Assembly (NCBI GenBank): GCA_030272585.1
Contig: BSYQ01000005.1
Coordinates: forward strand, 1,674,001-1,738,000
From: Bryopsis sp. KO-2023
Lineage: Eukaryota > Chlorophyta > Ulvophyceae > Bryopsidales > Bryopsidaceae
Reading direction: 5' to 3'
Length of the DNA: 64,000 nt
Of the stretch, positions 40,970 through 51,000 are shown in pieces. Both the position numbers and the translations under genes were made by a program. The notes under the pieces were generated by a model. It saw nothing but the letters and a program-made list of their open reading frames with translations, had not been told where the DNA came from and ran no database searches. Numbering within the stretch: position 1 is the first letter of the stretch; each line of letters opens with the position of its first letter.

Positions 40970-43900
40970 ATAGAAGGATGGAGCGAAGAGGACGATGAAG
41001 GGAATAACACGGGCCTGAGGGGTGAGCCCAGAGATAAGACTAAGGGGACCGACGATTTACCCATTCTTAGTCCCACAGCAGGCAATGGGTCTGGACATCA
41101 AGGGACGATTCCAGCGAAGAACGTCGGACCGGTCAACAACCGGTATACGGAGAGTAATGAGAGTATGGGATCTCATAATAGGGAATTCCAGAGGGAGAAT
41201 TCACCTTCAGCATCTCATGGGGAGAATGCACAGGGACACAATCCTGCTGTGTCCCAGGCTGGGCAGAGCCAACAACAGAGTTCAGTGAGTAGCACCGGGA
41301 CCACGGGGGTGGACCGGGATGAACATGGAGAAAGCGCGTTCTTGGGTAGAACGGGCCTGACTAACAACAAAACCATCTTCAGGGGATTTGAGCTGGAGGT
41401 AACAATCAAGGGACATAAAGCATGGGCTTATGTGGACTCAGGCAGCTGGGAGAATTACATATCCTTATCTTTCTTGGAGCAAACAGGACTCCAAGCTGAA
41501 GATATGCAGAAGACTCTCACCATGGCAGATGGAACAGTAAGAAAAACAAAAGGGAGAATCAGGAATTTGAGAATGAAATGTGGAACTACCACATTGAGAG
41601 CAGACTTGGATGTGTTCCCGGGAATGGCGTACGACATCATACTTGGCCTACCCTGGCTGGACAAGGAAAACCCGGACATGCAATTCCGGGAGCGAACCAT
41701 TTGTGTCCAGCGAGGACAGCACCAAGTCCAATTGCCGATCAGGAGCATGATACCCCCAGAGCCAGGAACCGTACCATGCCTGGCAGGCGTTGCGCCAGTG
41801 GGACCATCAAACATCTTCAAGAGTGTACGGGAAAACGAGACCGAAGCAATGCTGTTGGTAGTCCAGGAAGCAGACGAGTTGGGCGAGGGTGAATCGACTG
41901 GACCAGCGGATGACCTTGCCAAGATCCTTACCACGGATACTCCCACCCTGATTTGGGATGTGGCCAAGGCCCACAAAACTGTGTTCGCTTCCGACCTACC
42001 AAAAGGGAGACCACCAGTGCGCAAGGGACACGAATTCCACATCGACTTGGAACCGGATACCAAGCCGATATTCCGTCCTATCTACAAACTTTCACCTGCG
42101 GAATTGGAGGAAGTCCGAAAACAGACGGAATACCTTTTGGACCGAGACCTCATCAAACCGTCGGAAAGCCCATGGGGCGCCCCCATACTATTCGCGCCCA
42201 AGAAAGATGGAGGATTGCGCATGTGCATTGATTACAGGTGGTTGAACCAACGGACCATTCGCAATCGCTACCCGCTTCCCTTACCTGACGAATTGCTGGA
42301 CCGACTCCATGGTGCCAAGGTCTTCAGTCGTTTGGACTTGCGCAGTGGCTACTGGCAGATGCCAATTAGTCCGGAGGACCAGGACAAAACGGCATTCCGG
42401 ACTAGGTACGGGCATTATGAGTTCAAGGTTGTGCCCTTTGGACTCACTAATGCCCCACCACAATTCATGGCAATGATAAATGATATTTTCAGGGATTTCC
42501 ATGATGAATTTCTGGTTGTTTTCCTTGATGATATTATCATCTATTCCAAAAATATGGAAGACCATGCCAAGCATCTCAAACTAGTCCTGGAGAGACTGGA
42601 GCAGCATTCCTTATATGCGAAGGCATCCAAATGTGCCCTGGCGGTCCCTGCGTTGGACTTCGTTGGACACTGGGTGTCGCAGGATGGCATATCTCCTCAT
42701 AGGAGTAAAGTCGAGACCATCCAGAAGTGGCCTGCGCCTACCAATGTCCCAGAAGTCCGCAGTTTCATCGGAATGGTATCCTATTACAGGAAATTTATCC
42801 ATTCCTATGCGAAGATCGCAGCACCTATCCAAGCATTGTTACGCAAGGATGCACCTTGGACCTGGGGACCAGCACAACGGACTGCATTTGAAGCCTTGAA
42901 GACCAGTCTCACCACGTCACCAGTTCTTCTCCTCGCTGATCCCACCAAGCCATATACGGTGGTGACCGACGCATCAGACCTTGCCATTGGCGGGACTCTG
43001 ATGCAGGACCAAGGCTCGGGACTACAGCCTATTGCATTCCTCAGCCGGAGTCTGACGAATGCGGAGAAGAATTATTCTGCCTATGAGCGGGAATTGTTGG
43101 GCATTGCGTATGCTCTTGCTCATTGGCGGCATTACTTGGAAGGCGCTCCCGGCGGGACCACCGTCTACACGGACCATCAGCCCGCCACTCACTTCCTCCA
43201 ACAGCGTGTCCTATCCCGGACACAGACCCGTTGGTTGAAAGCGGGCTATTTCCAGTCTATTATGCCCAAAATTGTCTACCTCCCCGGCCGTGCCAATGTT
43301 GTGGCGGATGCTTTGTCCCGACGACCGGACCGAGTTTCTGCAATTTCAGGGGCTGAAATTTCCCCGGGGGAGATCCAGGAGTGGCAGGACGCGTTACATG
43401 CCGATCCTGCCTTGCAGACTACCTATTCCCTCCTGGAGCAAGGGAAACCAGTCCAAGGCTACACCATGGGAGACAATTTCTTGTTGTATTATACAGGTCC
43501 AAGCCCACAGGCTACTCCAAAAGTGGTAGTCCCCAAAGGAAAAAGGGAGACTATTCTGAAGACTTATCATGATGCGGTGACAGCGGGTCACCCGGGAATT
43601 GAGAGGACCACTGAACTTATCAAACGACATTACTGGTGGAAGGGAATGGGACAGACCATTTCCCACTACGTGAGAACGTGCCCCACCTGCCAGGTTATGA
43701 AGACCGAGACATCGAAAGCCAAAGGACTACTGAGTCCGCTGCCGATTCCGAGCTTCAAGTGGGAGCAAGTAACCACCGACCTCGTGACCGACCTGCCGGA
43801 GTCTAATGGCTACACAGCCGTGGCAGTGTTCGTGGATAGACTCACAAAATACTGCAAGTTTGCTCCATGTACCAAGGAGGTTTCGGCCAAGGACTACGCC

Positions 43901-44848
43901 GGACTCTATTTCCAGTATGTGTTCCCTCAAGCAGGAATTCCGGAAGCAATCGTCTCTGACAGGGACCCAAGGTTCACCAGCAAGTTCTGGAGAGAACTAT
44001 TCCGGCTGGTGGGGACCAAGCTGAAGATGTCGACTGCCTACCATCCCCAAACGGATGGCCAGTCGGAGGTCACGATACGGACCTTGGAGAATTTCCTGAG
44101 GCCATACCTGGAGGACAGACCAGAACGGTGGTCTGAGCTATTGACGACAGTGGAATTTGCCGCGAACAATTCCGTCAATGCTTCCACCGGACACACACCA
44201 TTCTACCTGATGAATGGTCAGCATCCCAAGGGAATCGACATGGTCGACAGGACAGGGACCAAGGTACAGGCAGTGGACGAAATGTTGAAGGACATGCAGC
44301 AGACTATGGATGAAGCAAGGACGCAGTATCAGAAAGCGCAAGACCAAATGTGCCAGACCGCCAACAAGAAAAGAAGACATGTGGAATACGAGGTAGGAGA
44401 CGAAGTCTGCCTCCGTTGCAAACATTTGTCTCTGGCATTCACGAAGCACATTCCTGCGAAAGTCCGGAGAAGATTTATTGGACCATTCAGGATTGTGGCC
44501 AAAATATCACCTCTGGCATATACCCTGGACTTACCAGAGACTTGGAAGATACATCCTACAGTCCATGTTTCAAAGTTGAAAAGCTATGAAAGGTCTGAGG
44601 AGTTTGTGAGAGATGAAGTCCCAGGACCAGCTGTGACAGACCAAGCAACTGGGAATGCGGAATATGAGGTGGAATCAATTGTCCAAGTCCGAGGCAAAGG
44701 GAAACGCAGGGAATGGCTGGTGATCTGGAAGGGTTACCCATTGCATGAAGCCACATGGGAGCCACGAGAGCATTTGGAGAATTCGAAGGACGCCATGGAA
44801 GAATTTGAACGCAAGACTACGACCCGTCTTCGGACCAGGCGTAGATAA
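40922..44848 (+). CDS. pol: Element 3 Pol with chromodomain
   Basis: The frame is open from 40850, overlapping gag, and is expected as a Gag-Pol fusion. A Glu/Ser-rich spacer leads to protease motif YVDSGSWENY (near 41430). RT shows CIDYRWLNQRT, FSRLDLRSGYWQM, VPFGLTNAPPQF and catalytic FLDD (near 42520). RNase H begins VVTDASDLAIGG. Integrase has GHPG...CPTC zinc ligands and DDE residues in TTDLVTDLP, IVSDRDPRF and DGQSEVTIRT. The C-terminus (YEVESIVQVRGKGKRREWLV, then WKGYPLHEATWEP) is a classic chromodomain with its aromatic residues, which in chromoviruses directs integration to marked chromatin. Complete and uninterrupted. Confidence 0.95.
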   Translation, partial: LEDRGEPPASREERGGIEGWSEEDDEGNNTGLRGEPRDKTKGTDDLPILSPTAGNGSGHQGTIPAKNVGPVNNRYTESNESMGSHNREFQRENSPSASHGENAQGHNPAVSQAGQSQQQSSVSSTGTTGVDRDEHGESAFLGRTGLTNNKTIFRGFELEVTIKGHKAWAYVDSGSWENYISLSFLEQTGLQAEDMQKTLTMADGTVRKTKGRIRNLRMKCGTTTLRADLDVFPGMAYDIILGLPWLDKENPDMQFRERTICVQRGQHQVQLPIRSMIPPEPGTVPCLAGVAPVGPSNIFKSVRENETEAMLLVVQEADELGEGESTGPADDLAKILTTDTPTLIWDVAKAHKTVFASDLPKGRPPVRKGHEFHIDLEPDTKPIFRPIYKLSPAELEEVRKQTEYLLDRDLIKPSESPWGAPILFAPKKDGGLRMCIDYRWLNQRTIRNRYPLPLPDELLDRLHGAKVFSRLDLRSGYWQMPISPEDQDKTAFRTRYGHYEFKVVPFGLTNAPPQFMAMINDIFRDFHDEFLVVFLDDIIIYSKNMEDHAKHLKLVLERLEQHSLYAKASKCALAVPALDFVGHWVSQDGISPHRSKVETIQKWPAPTNVPEVRSFIGMVSYYRKFIHSYAKIAAPIQALLRKDAPWTWGPAQRTAFEALKTSLTTSPVLLLADPTKPYTVVTDASDLAIGGTLMQDQGSGLQPIAFLSRSLTNAEKNYSAYERELLGIAYALAHWRHYLEGAPGGTTVYTDHQPATHFLQQRVLSRTQTRWLKAGYFQSIMPKIVYLPGRANVVADALSRRPDRVSAISGAEISPGEIQEWQDALHADPALQTTYSLLEQGKPVQGYTMGDNFLLYYTGPSPQATPKVVVPKGKRETILKTYHDAVTAGHPGIERTTELIKRHYWWKGMGQTISHYVRTCPTCQVMKTETSKAKGLLSPLPIPSFKWEQVTTDLVTDLPESNGYTAVAVFVDRLTKYCKFAPCTKEVSAKDYAGLYFQYVFPQAGIPEAIVSDRDPRFTSKFWRELFRLVGTKLKMSTAYHPQTDGQSEVTIRTLENFLRPYLEDRPERWSELLTTVEFAANNSVNASTGHTPFYLMNGQHPKGIDMVDRTGTKVQAVDEMLKDMQQTMDEARTQYQKAQDQMCQTANKKRRHVEYEVGDEVCLRCKHLSLAFTKHIPAKVRRRFIGPFRIVAKISPLAYTLDLPETWKIHPTVHVSKLKSYERSEEFVRDEVPGPAVTDQATGNAEYEVESIVQVRGKGKRREWLVIWKGYPLHEATWEPREHLENSKDAMEEFERKTTTRLRTRRR

Positions 44849-45146
44849 GATCACTCAGCAAGTGGAACGAGACTTAGGATGGGAGAATCGGAATACGGAA
44901 TACCTGCAGAAGTGGTATGGACTTAGGTAGTATGGGCTACCGTGTTACATAATCATTACTGTATGGTAAGGTGATTCTCACTAAGCCGACCAGGGAGAAG
45001 GTCACATCTTGGCGTGCCCTCTGCATGGCGAATCTGACGACTTTAAATCATTACACTACGGACTTGACAGAAACTGTTTATCAAGTCTGCGGAATATTGG
45101 CGAAAGACCTTGCAACCCGACGATCAAAGACACAGACGACGACAGA

Positions 45147-46151
45147 ATGGATTTCTCTGGGATGAAAAAGTTGATTGAGAAGGCGGAGGAAAATGCCAAG
45201 AGGGTGGAACAATTGGAGGTCGAAGTCGCTGAACTGAAGGCGCAGAATGGAGTGCTGCGCGAGGAGCTGGAACAGGCACGGGGATCTTTCGGAATAGTCA
45301 CACGCACGATTGGGGTGGCTAAAAAGCGAGAAGGATATCTGGTGCGACAGCTGCAGGAAATTCAGTCTATGGTTGAGGAAACTGTGGACAAGGCTCTGGC
45401 GAAAGTATGTGATGAGACCACGCCCACGGACCAAATGGAAGACGAGTTGCCGGCATGGCCAAAGAGGGCAAGGCGCTCCAGTCCACTTCCGGGATTCAGA
45501 GACGTGGACAGCAAAAAGGGCGCAAAGGATGTCAACAAGAATGTCAAAAAGGATGCGAGGAGCAGTGCAAAAAGTGAGGGACAAAGTGGGAAGAGTGAGG
45601 AAACCACCTCCCGCTATGGAAAAGGCTGCGTGCTATGCCTTTCATGCCCAAAGAGCCGGTTGCGGAAACCAGAGGACGTCGATCTGTGCGGACAGGGACA
45701 TGTTACTTGTCCGCGACATAGGTTGCATAATGCACTGGCAACCAGACATGCGCGCCTTCGCCAAGCGGTCAACGGACTACCAGTGAGCGTCAACCAGATC
45801 ATCGCAGACAGCCTCGACGGCGGACCAGTGAAGCCTCTTCAACCCAACGAACCAACCGGACCGTGCCCCTCGTGCTACAAAAAGTCTTCAGGATGGATGG
45901 GCAAACAAAGGACCCTCATCACGAAGTGGGTGACCGCCTATGAACTAGCCATGAAGGCAGCGGGAATTCCACCGGTCGAGGACCAGCCTACGGACCAGCC
46001 TGAGGACAAGTCTGGCGAGCCTGACGACATGGACGAGGAACCGACGGAACCACCAGAGGATGACGCCCAGACTCAGACTGGCTCTGACGTCCCTCCACCA
46101 ACGAACGTGGACGAGATCTACCAGGATCTGGATATGTCTCAGGTGGACTGA
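45147..46151 (+). CDS. Element 3 ORF3: coiled-coil, RING-like Cys/His protein of unknown function
   Basis: A 334-aa frame (first ATG at 45147; open from 45009) lies between pol and the 3' LTR. Residues 1-95 form a heptad-rich coiled coil (MKKLIEKAEENAKRVEQLEV). A Lys/Arg/Ser-rich tract with nuclear-signal-like clusters (WPKRARR) follows. A Cys/His module (45627 to about 45876) reads CVLC, then DLCGQGH, then VTCPRH, and CPSC about 48 residues later. That fits the RING ligand order C-C-C-H-C-H-C-C, with His at ligand 6. A conserved-looking WMGKQRTLITKWV segment and an acidic tail rich in Pro/Asp/Glu end the protein. There is no signal peptide or membrane segment, so it is not an envelope. Expression route is unknown (splicing or reinitiation). 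The RING reading is an inference. Confidence 0.7.
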   Translation: MDFSGMKKLIEKAEENAKRVEQLEVEVAELKAQNGVLREELEQARGSFGIVTRTIGVAKKREGYLVRQLQEIQSMVEETVDKALAKVCDETTPTDQMEDELPAWPKRARRSSPLPGFRDVDSKKGAKDVNKNVKKDARSSAKSEGQSGKSEETTSRYGKGCVLCLSCPKSRLRKPEDVDLCGQGHVTCPRHRLHNALATRHARLRQAVNGLPVSVNQIIADSLDGGPVKPLQPNEPTGPCPSCYKKSSGWMGKQRTLITKWVTAYELAMKAAGIPPVEDQPTDQPEDKSGEPDDMDEEPTEPPEDDAQTQTGSDVPPPTNVDEIYQDLDMSQVD

Positions 46152-46650
46152 GACTGCAGAGAGTGTGGTCTGGGTGAAGGAAAGGGTGTGGCACTGCTGG
46201 AATAGCAGTTCTGGCTGGGAATTCCAGTTTTTCTGTTTGTTTGTTTGCTTAGTTTTTCTTTTTCAAAGCCCCTGTGGGCTGGGGACACTTTTTGGGATAA
46301 TGGATTGAAAGGCTTTTTCTGGCAGGTAGTTGCTAGCCTGCTGTTGTTTTTCCTTTCTTATTTCCCCTTAAGACTGGGACCATTTTTTTGTTTAGAGTGT
46401 TTTGATCAAGGTCTGGAAGACCTGGGGGCAGGGAATTTCAGGGACTAAATTTTGGCAGTATATGAGATTCGAGAAAAGGGGGTTCTAGATAAACATTTTT
46501 CTGCATAAGGGTTCTTTTTGTGGGTTGAACATTGGGCTGATACATTGAACGAATGAGTATGTAAAACCTTGGGGTTTTGGGTACTTGGTTATTTCCGTTA
46601 AAACATATGTGATGAACGCGAGGACTCGTTCTGGCGAGGGGGGGACTAGT

Positions 46651-46970
46651 TGATACCGGAATCAACGGTTATGGTAGTCTCAGCAGCGGAATAGACATGG
46701 ACTATTCCCTGCAGCAGAATCAATCTGACTGGACCACGGTCTACCAGCCTGGAATGGTGCCAGCTGTGGACCGCGTCCAGTCAGGACCACATTCTGATCC
46801 CCATCATACATGTGTGGTCATGCACGGACCCAAGTCCGGATGACCTGGAATACGGTTAACCACGATTCTGCCCGCGGGACTAGCCCAGCAGACTATAAGA
46901 ACCCGAGTCCACAGTTGTGGACTACCCCCAGTTATTTTGACGGAATAGTCTACTCAGAATCACCATATCA
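46651..46970 (+). repeat. 3' LTR of element 3
   Basis: No difference from the 5' LTR was seen by eye. It is followed by the target duplication ATATA at 46971-46975. Confidence 0.94.
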
Positions 46971-47128
46971 ATATAAATCAAAGTATTGAAAGATCAATGG
47001 ATCGATCAATCGATTAATCGATCAATGATGGGACTTGTTTGAAAGGAATGCGTGTAATTATCGATTGATTGATGCTTGCGGGGTTTGGTGCACACGGTCT
47101 TGTGGCACTCTGTGGATCATGCACCATC

Positions 47129-47595
47129 CAGAGATAGGACTTGGGCCAAAAATCTGGTCCGGCTACGGTCCGGTCCGGTTACGGTCGGGTTACGGTCACC
47201 GTACTACGGCCGTAACTCCGTACCGTAACCGGAGTAATATGCTGTTTTTACGGTACGGAACAGGTACGGTATAGCTACGGCAGGCCCTAAATCACCGTGA
47301 AGTAGTGTGGTTCAGTGCTAAAGCGTTAGGCTGTAGTCTGTAAGGTCGTGGGTTCGAATCCCCCTAGGTTCCTTTGGGTTCTCGGAACCCTGCGGGGGTT
47401 ACTATTTACGGTTACGGTTGGTACGGTCCAGTACGGTCGGTACGGTCCGGTACCGGAGCAGTACGGAGTGGTACGGTGGTCCGGTTCCGAGCATGAAAAC
47501 CACTCCGGTCCGGACCGGAGTGACCGTAACCGTAAGTGACCGGAGTGGGGTTACGGTACGGTTTACGGTACCGTAACCGTAAAGTCCTATCTCTG
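47129..47595. mobile_element. hAT-type MITE with ACGGT-rich arms and tRNA-like core
   Basis: 14-bp terminal inverted repeats CAGAGATAGGACTT and AAGTCCTATCTCTG bound a 467-bp element. An 8-bp target duplication GCACCATC sits at 47121-47128 and 47596-47603. The 8-bp duplication and CAGAG-type ends are hAT hallmarks. No transposase is encoded, so it is non-autonomous. The arms are made of degenerate TACGGT/GGTTACGG/CCGGAC motifs on both strands, allowing extensive fold-back. The centre holds a tRNA-like segment. Confidence 0.85.
47296..47373 (+). ncRNA. tRNA-like segment with Pol III B box, inside the MITE
   Basis: A perfect B box GGTTCGAATCC lies at 47351-47361, and an A-box-like TGGTTCAGTGC at 47308-47318. 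Between them GGCTGTAGTC could place a GTA anticodon, but the anticodon stem needs a bulge and the T stem has a mismatch. It therefore looks like a decayed tRNA or tRNA-derived SINE rather than a working tRNA gene. Confidence 0.45.
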
Positions 47596-47603
47596 GCACC
47601 ATC

Positions 47604-48010
47604 CACCCCCGCCGCCAAAAATTCTCAACCAAAATGGGGAACAAACCAAAACGTCAAGAGCATTCATGCATTCTTATTTGCGCCACTACTTGGTTGAGGA
47701 GCGCCGCCATTGGTGTCTTGCAAGACACCAATTGGGCCCAGTCGAGCCTGGTGAAGTGGTTTTTGAACGGGCGGTGCCCCATTGATCGGCAATGAAGAAA
47801 CAAGGAAACATGAATATTTAAACACACAAAAGAACTCTACATCGCAAGTCTACATTGCAAGCACTATCTCGTCCCACAAGTCAAACCAAAAATAGCTTAA
47901 CCTCCCCGGTCAGCAATGGTCTACGATCCCTGGTGTCACTCAACAAATCACAATACCTCCATAAAGTTCCCTATGGAGAGAAAACAAATAAGAAATCGCT
48001 GAAAGCTCCG
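47604..48010. other. Downstream flank of the subtilase gene
   Basis: Presumed 3' UTR and intergenic sequence. No gene or repeat beyond the MITE boundary was recognised. Confidence 0.45.
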
Positions 48011-51000
48011 TCAATCGCCCCCCACCACGAACCTGAATGCGGTGGTTTCCACTAGCGCTCTCTCTACCCGACGAATAAGAATAGGAGATACTGGTAGTCC
48101 CGTCTGTCCTGCAGAATCTACAGGGAGGACGTCCAGAGAGATTTCAATGCCCCCAAAATAGGACTCGCTTATCTCAAACATTATGTTGAAGTACCCAGGC
48201 ATGGTGGGTATGGGCGTTATCTTCAATGCGCCCCCTGTTTTCCCAGCTTGGGGAGGAATAACTGTGAAAGACTGTGAAGCGATCTGTTTCACTGGCTCCG
48301 AAAAAACCAGAACGAGTAGCACTGACGTCGAAGAGGTAATGGCCCCCAGCGCTGACGATGCGGTTGGCATAGTCGCATACAGTTCTCCGACAGGCCTGGT
48401 ATGCACAGCACATCGCGCGTTTTTGGGCACTTATTGTAAAGAGATATAAGTTTGTTTTTGTGGAAGTCTGAGTTCTTGCTGCGAATGATGGCTCGAGCGC
48501 AGAATGATTCGTTTCAATTGTGTACCTGTGATCGAAAACGAAGGAGAATGGTTTTGGAGCTGGAAAAGCGCCGCCCTTGGCGCTCAGGATAGGCCGCTTT
48601 CCAACGGCGATTGTGACTGTCGTGTTGGTGAATCGCCACGGGTCTCTCTGCCGTATTTCGCCCTCTACTTTGAACATCTTGCAGGAGTCCAACCTCGATA
48701 CAGCGGTTATCATGGCATTCTCCGCATAGAAGTGTGAAATGTGGAGCGACGGAACCGCCACGTTGAAGGACAGAGTGAAGCTGAACAGGCCGTCAGCCCG
48801 CCCGGAATTCCACTGATCGGCGAATCTCGCGGGGTCTCGCCTGCAGAACAAAACAAGACGTTGCTCATAGCTTTTTTGTCTGCAGCCGTAACACGGATAT
48901 GATTTTGATCGTTTTGCCCCAAGTTTCTTGACTTCGGGTGTGTGTTGATACCTCGCTGGCGTTAGGTCTTGAGCAACACTCGGCGGCGTTGTCGTGGCGC
49001 TCGTTATCAGGTCACTGAATTGTGGTGCTCCGACCGTTGCGTCCCAGTCGTTCTCGCTACACTCGAGCACTGTAAGCGAGGTTGGAATGGAGAATTGGAA
49101 AATGTTGGGGTCGTTGGAAACACCATATACGAACGCCATGTGTCTACCGAATTTCATATCTTTGGGATTGTAACGCCACTGTATCGTTCTGCGGGTGAGT
49201 GGAGGTACGTCCAGTCTGGTTTCGTCCATCTCCATCCAGAACTCGTTAGCTTTGGAGTTTTGAGTTGCTGGTAAACCACGTGATGGGAGTTGATATTTGG
49301 TTGGGGTGTGTGTGGTTGATCGTGAGTGTGGCTCCCAGCCGCTTTTGTCGAATATCGATGCTGGCGTTAGGATTTTGAAGTCGTTCCACCACGACTCGCT
49401 CCCCCCGAGTTTCGAGTTTGCCCCCAGATGTACATGCAGAGGTGTGGCTCCGAACGCATGGTTGACAGAGATCGTACCGCAACCAGTGACGTAGAAAGTG
49501 GCAGAGGATAGGCTGCGCAAAAAAACACAAGAAACTATTCATTCGTTGAACGAAAGAGTCCATTGAAACAAAACCACAGCAATATCTTGAAAACCGAATC
49601 AGTAATTGTTTTAATCGCTTTTTTTCAAAGCATCGATCAAAAAAATAATCCACTAGAAAAACCGCAAAAAGTGCCATAAATACAGCCATTAAAACCGTTG
49701 TTCCCCAACCGGGAGCTACTTTACCGTATTCTGAATCGTTTACAAAAATCTTTTAGGATTTCTGAATATCATTTAAATTATTTTTGTTTACTGGATTTTC
49801 CATTCTTTTCAACCACGTGGCCATTTCAGGCGCTCACCCGAAGTCCACAGTGATATTGTGGTCGCCCCCAAGTTTACCAGGGGTGACCTCAGTGCAAAGC
49901 CTGTTAAAAGATTGATCGATTGGTGACCTGGCGTAAACCTGATTGATGTCCCAATAGAGTGCCATCTCATCCTGGTATTGACCTGGCCAGGCAAAGCTTG
50001 TTTACGGTGTTTCATGGTTGATCAACCGGAAACGCTTATTCCCAGTTTCATAGAAACCGAGTAGCACGGAGAAAGGTCGACAGGTGGATACGAATGAGCG
50101 TTTAGTCAGTGAAGTGTGAGGATACCTAGCTCCAACATTGAGCAGGGCAACGCATTCGTTGCTCAAAGTGCCAAGGCGTCTAGGAGGTTTTCCAAGTGAT
50201 TGCTAGAACAGAGTGCCCACCTGTCAAGTTTCTGGCAGACCTTGGCCATCGGACAGCGGATGCATCCGGAGTGAACATCAAGAAATGATTGTTGGCCAAT
50301 CGGGTCCTCGAAGCTTGGCAAAACAAACGGAACGGTGGCACGAGGGGACTGATCAATCTGCCAAACCCACAGGTCGATTCAGAAATCTCGTGGGGGAAAG
50401 AGGGGGAAAGGGGGTCTTTTCAAATCATGCATGTGTTGTGTTTATGCTGTGTTCAACACATGCATATAGATATAGACATAACCGCCAACACAACACACCT
50501 TGGTGAGTAAGACGCCGGTCCCATCAACAGCAGTCGCTCCGACTGAATGGAAAAATAAGCACAATAGCCCATCCCACACGGTTCAGATTCCGTTGCGAAG
50601 ATTTCCTTGTACGAGGTCACAGGGTTCAGCCAGTAATGGGGCAACAGTAGATTCCCAACCCAGCTCCACCCTTCGGACCTCAACACCAAATCCAAATGCT
50701 CGCCCCCTTCGTTTCGAATTGAAAAGTTTCCAGAGAGGGGCGACCCGTCCGCTCCGCTGAACATGTCTGGCAATCCATCGATGGGGAGGATGAGTTTTGG
50801 GGGCTCGGGCAGGAATTCGCATTGATCCGTTTCTGAGAAATAGGTTTCCCTGAAGAGAGGTGAGTAGGTGCCGTCCGAAACCCCCACCACAGCGTTGAAA
50901 GCAGACACCCCCAGAAATTGAATTCGAATGGCCCCGTTCCAAAACAGCTCCACCTTCGAACACAGACAAGAAGGAGAAGCCAATAAGACTTCCCTCCCAA

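Larger units (their letters stand above)
38556..46970 (+). mobile_element. LTR element 3: chromovirus (Ty3/Gypsy) with an extra third ORF
   Basis: The element is 8,415 bp. Its 320-bp LTRs (38556-38875 and 46651-46970) appear identical by eye and have TGATA...TATCA ends. The 5-bp duplication ATATA flanks it. The primer-binding site TGGTTTCGGAGC starts at 38878, two bases after the LTR. A purine tract GCGAGGGGGGGA lies just before the 3' LTR. Gag and Pol are joined by a -1 frameshift; Pol ends in a chromodomain, the defining feature of chromoviruses. A further ORF follows pol where retroviruses carry env. All frames are intact, so the copy is young. Confidence 0.95.

Noticed and set aside
47296..47373. 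A functional tRNA gene (possibly Tyr, GTA anticodon)
   Set aside because: The B box is perfect, but the anticodon stem needs a bulge, the T stem has a mismatch and no acceptor stem pairs well. Kept only as tRNA-like.
48174..49520. A single 448-codon open frame on the minus strand
   Set aside because: It spans three exons and two introns that happen to stay open. Splicing at 48952/48840 and 48526/48395 keeps phase and switches into a frame with an Ig-like VFSEPV domain, so the unspliced frame's C-terminus is not used.
49515..50498. A separate gene or transposon in the long subtilase intron
   Set aside because: Short minus-strand frames exist, but there is no domain, terminal repeat or target duplication, and flanking exon phases join across the gap.
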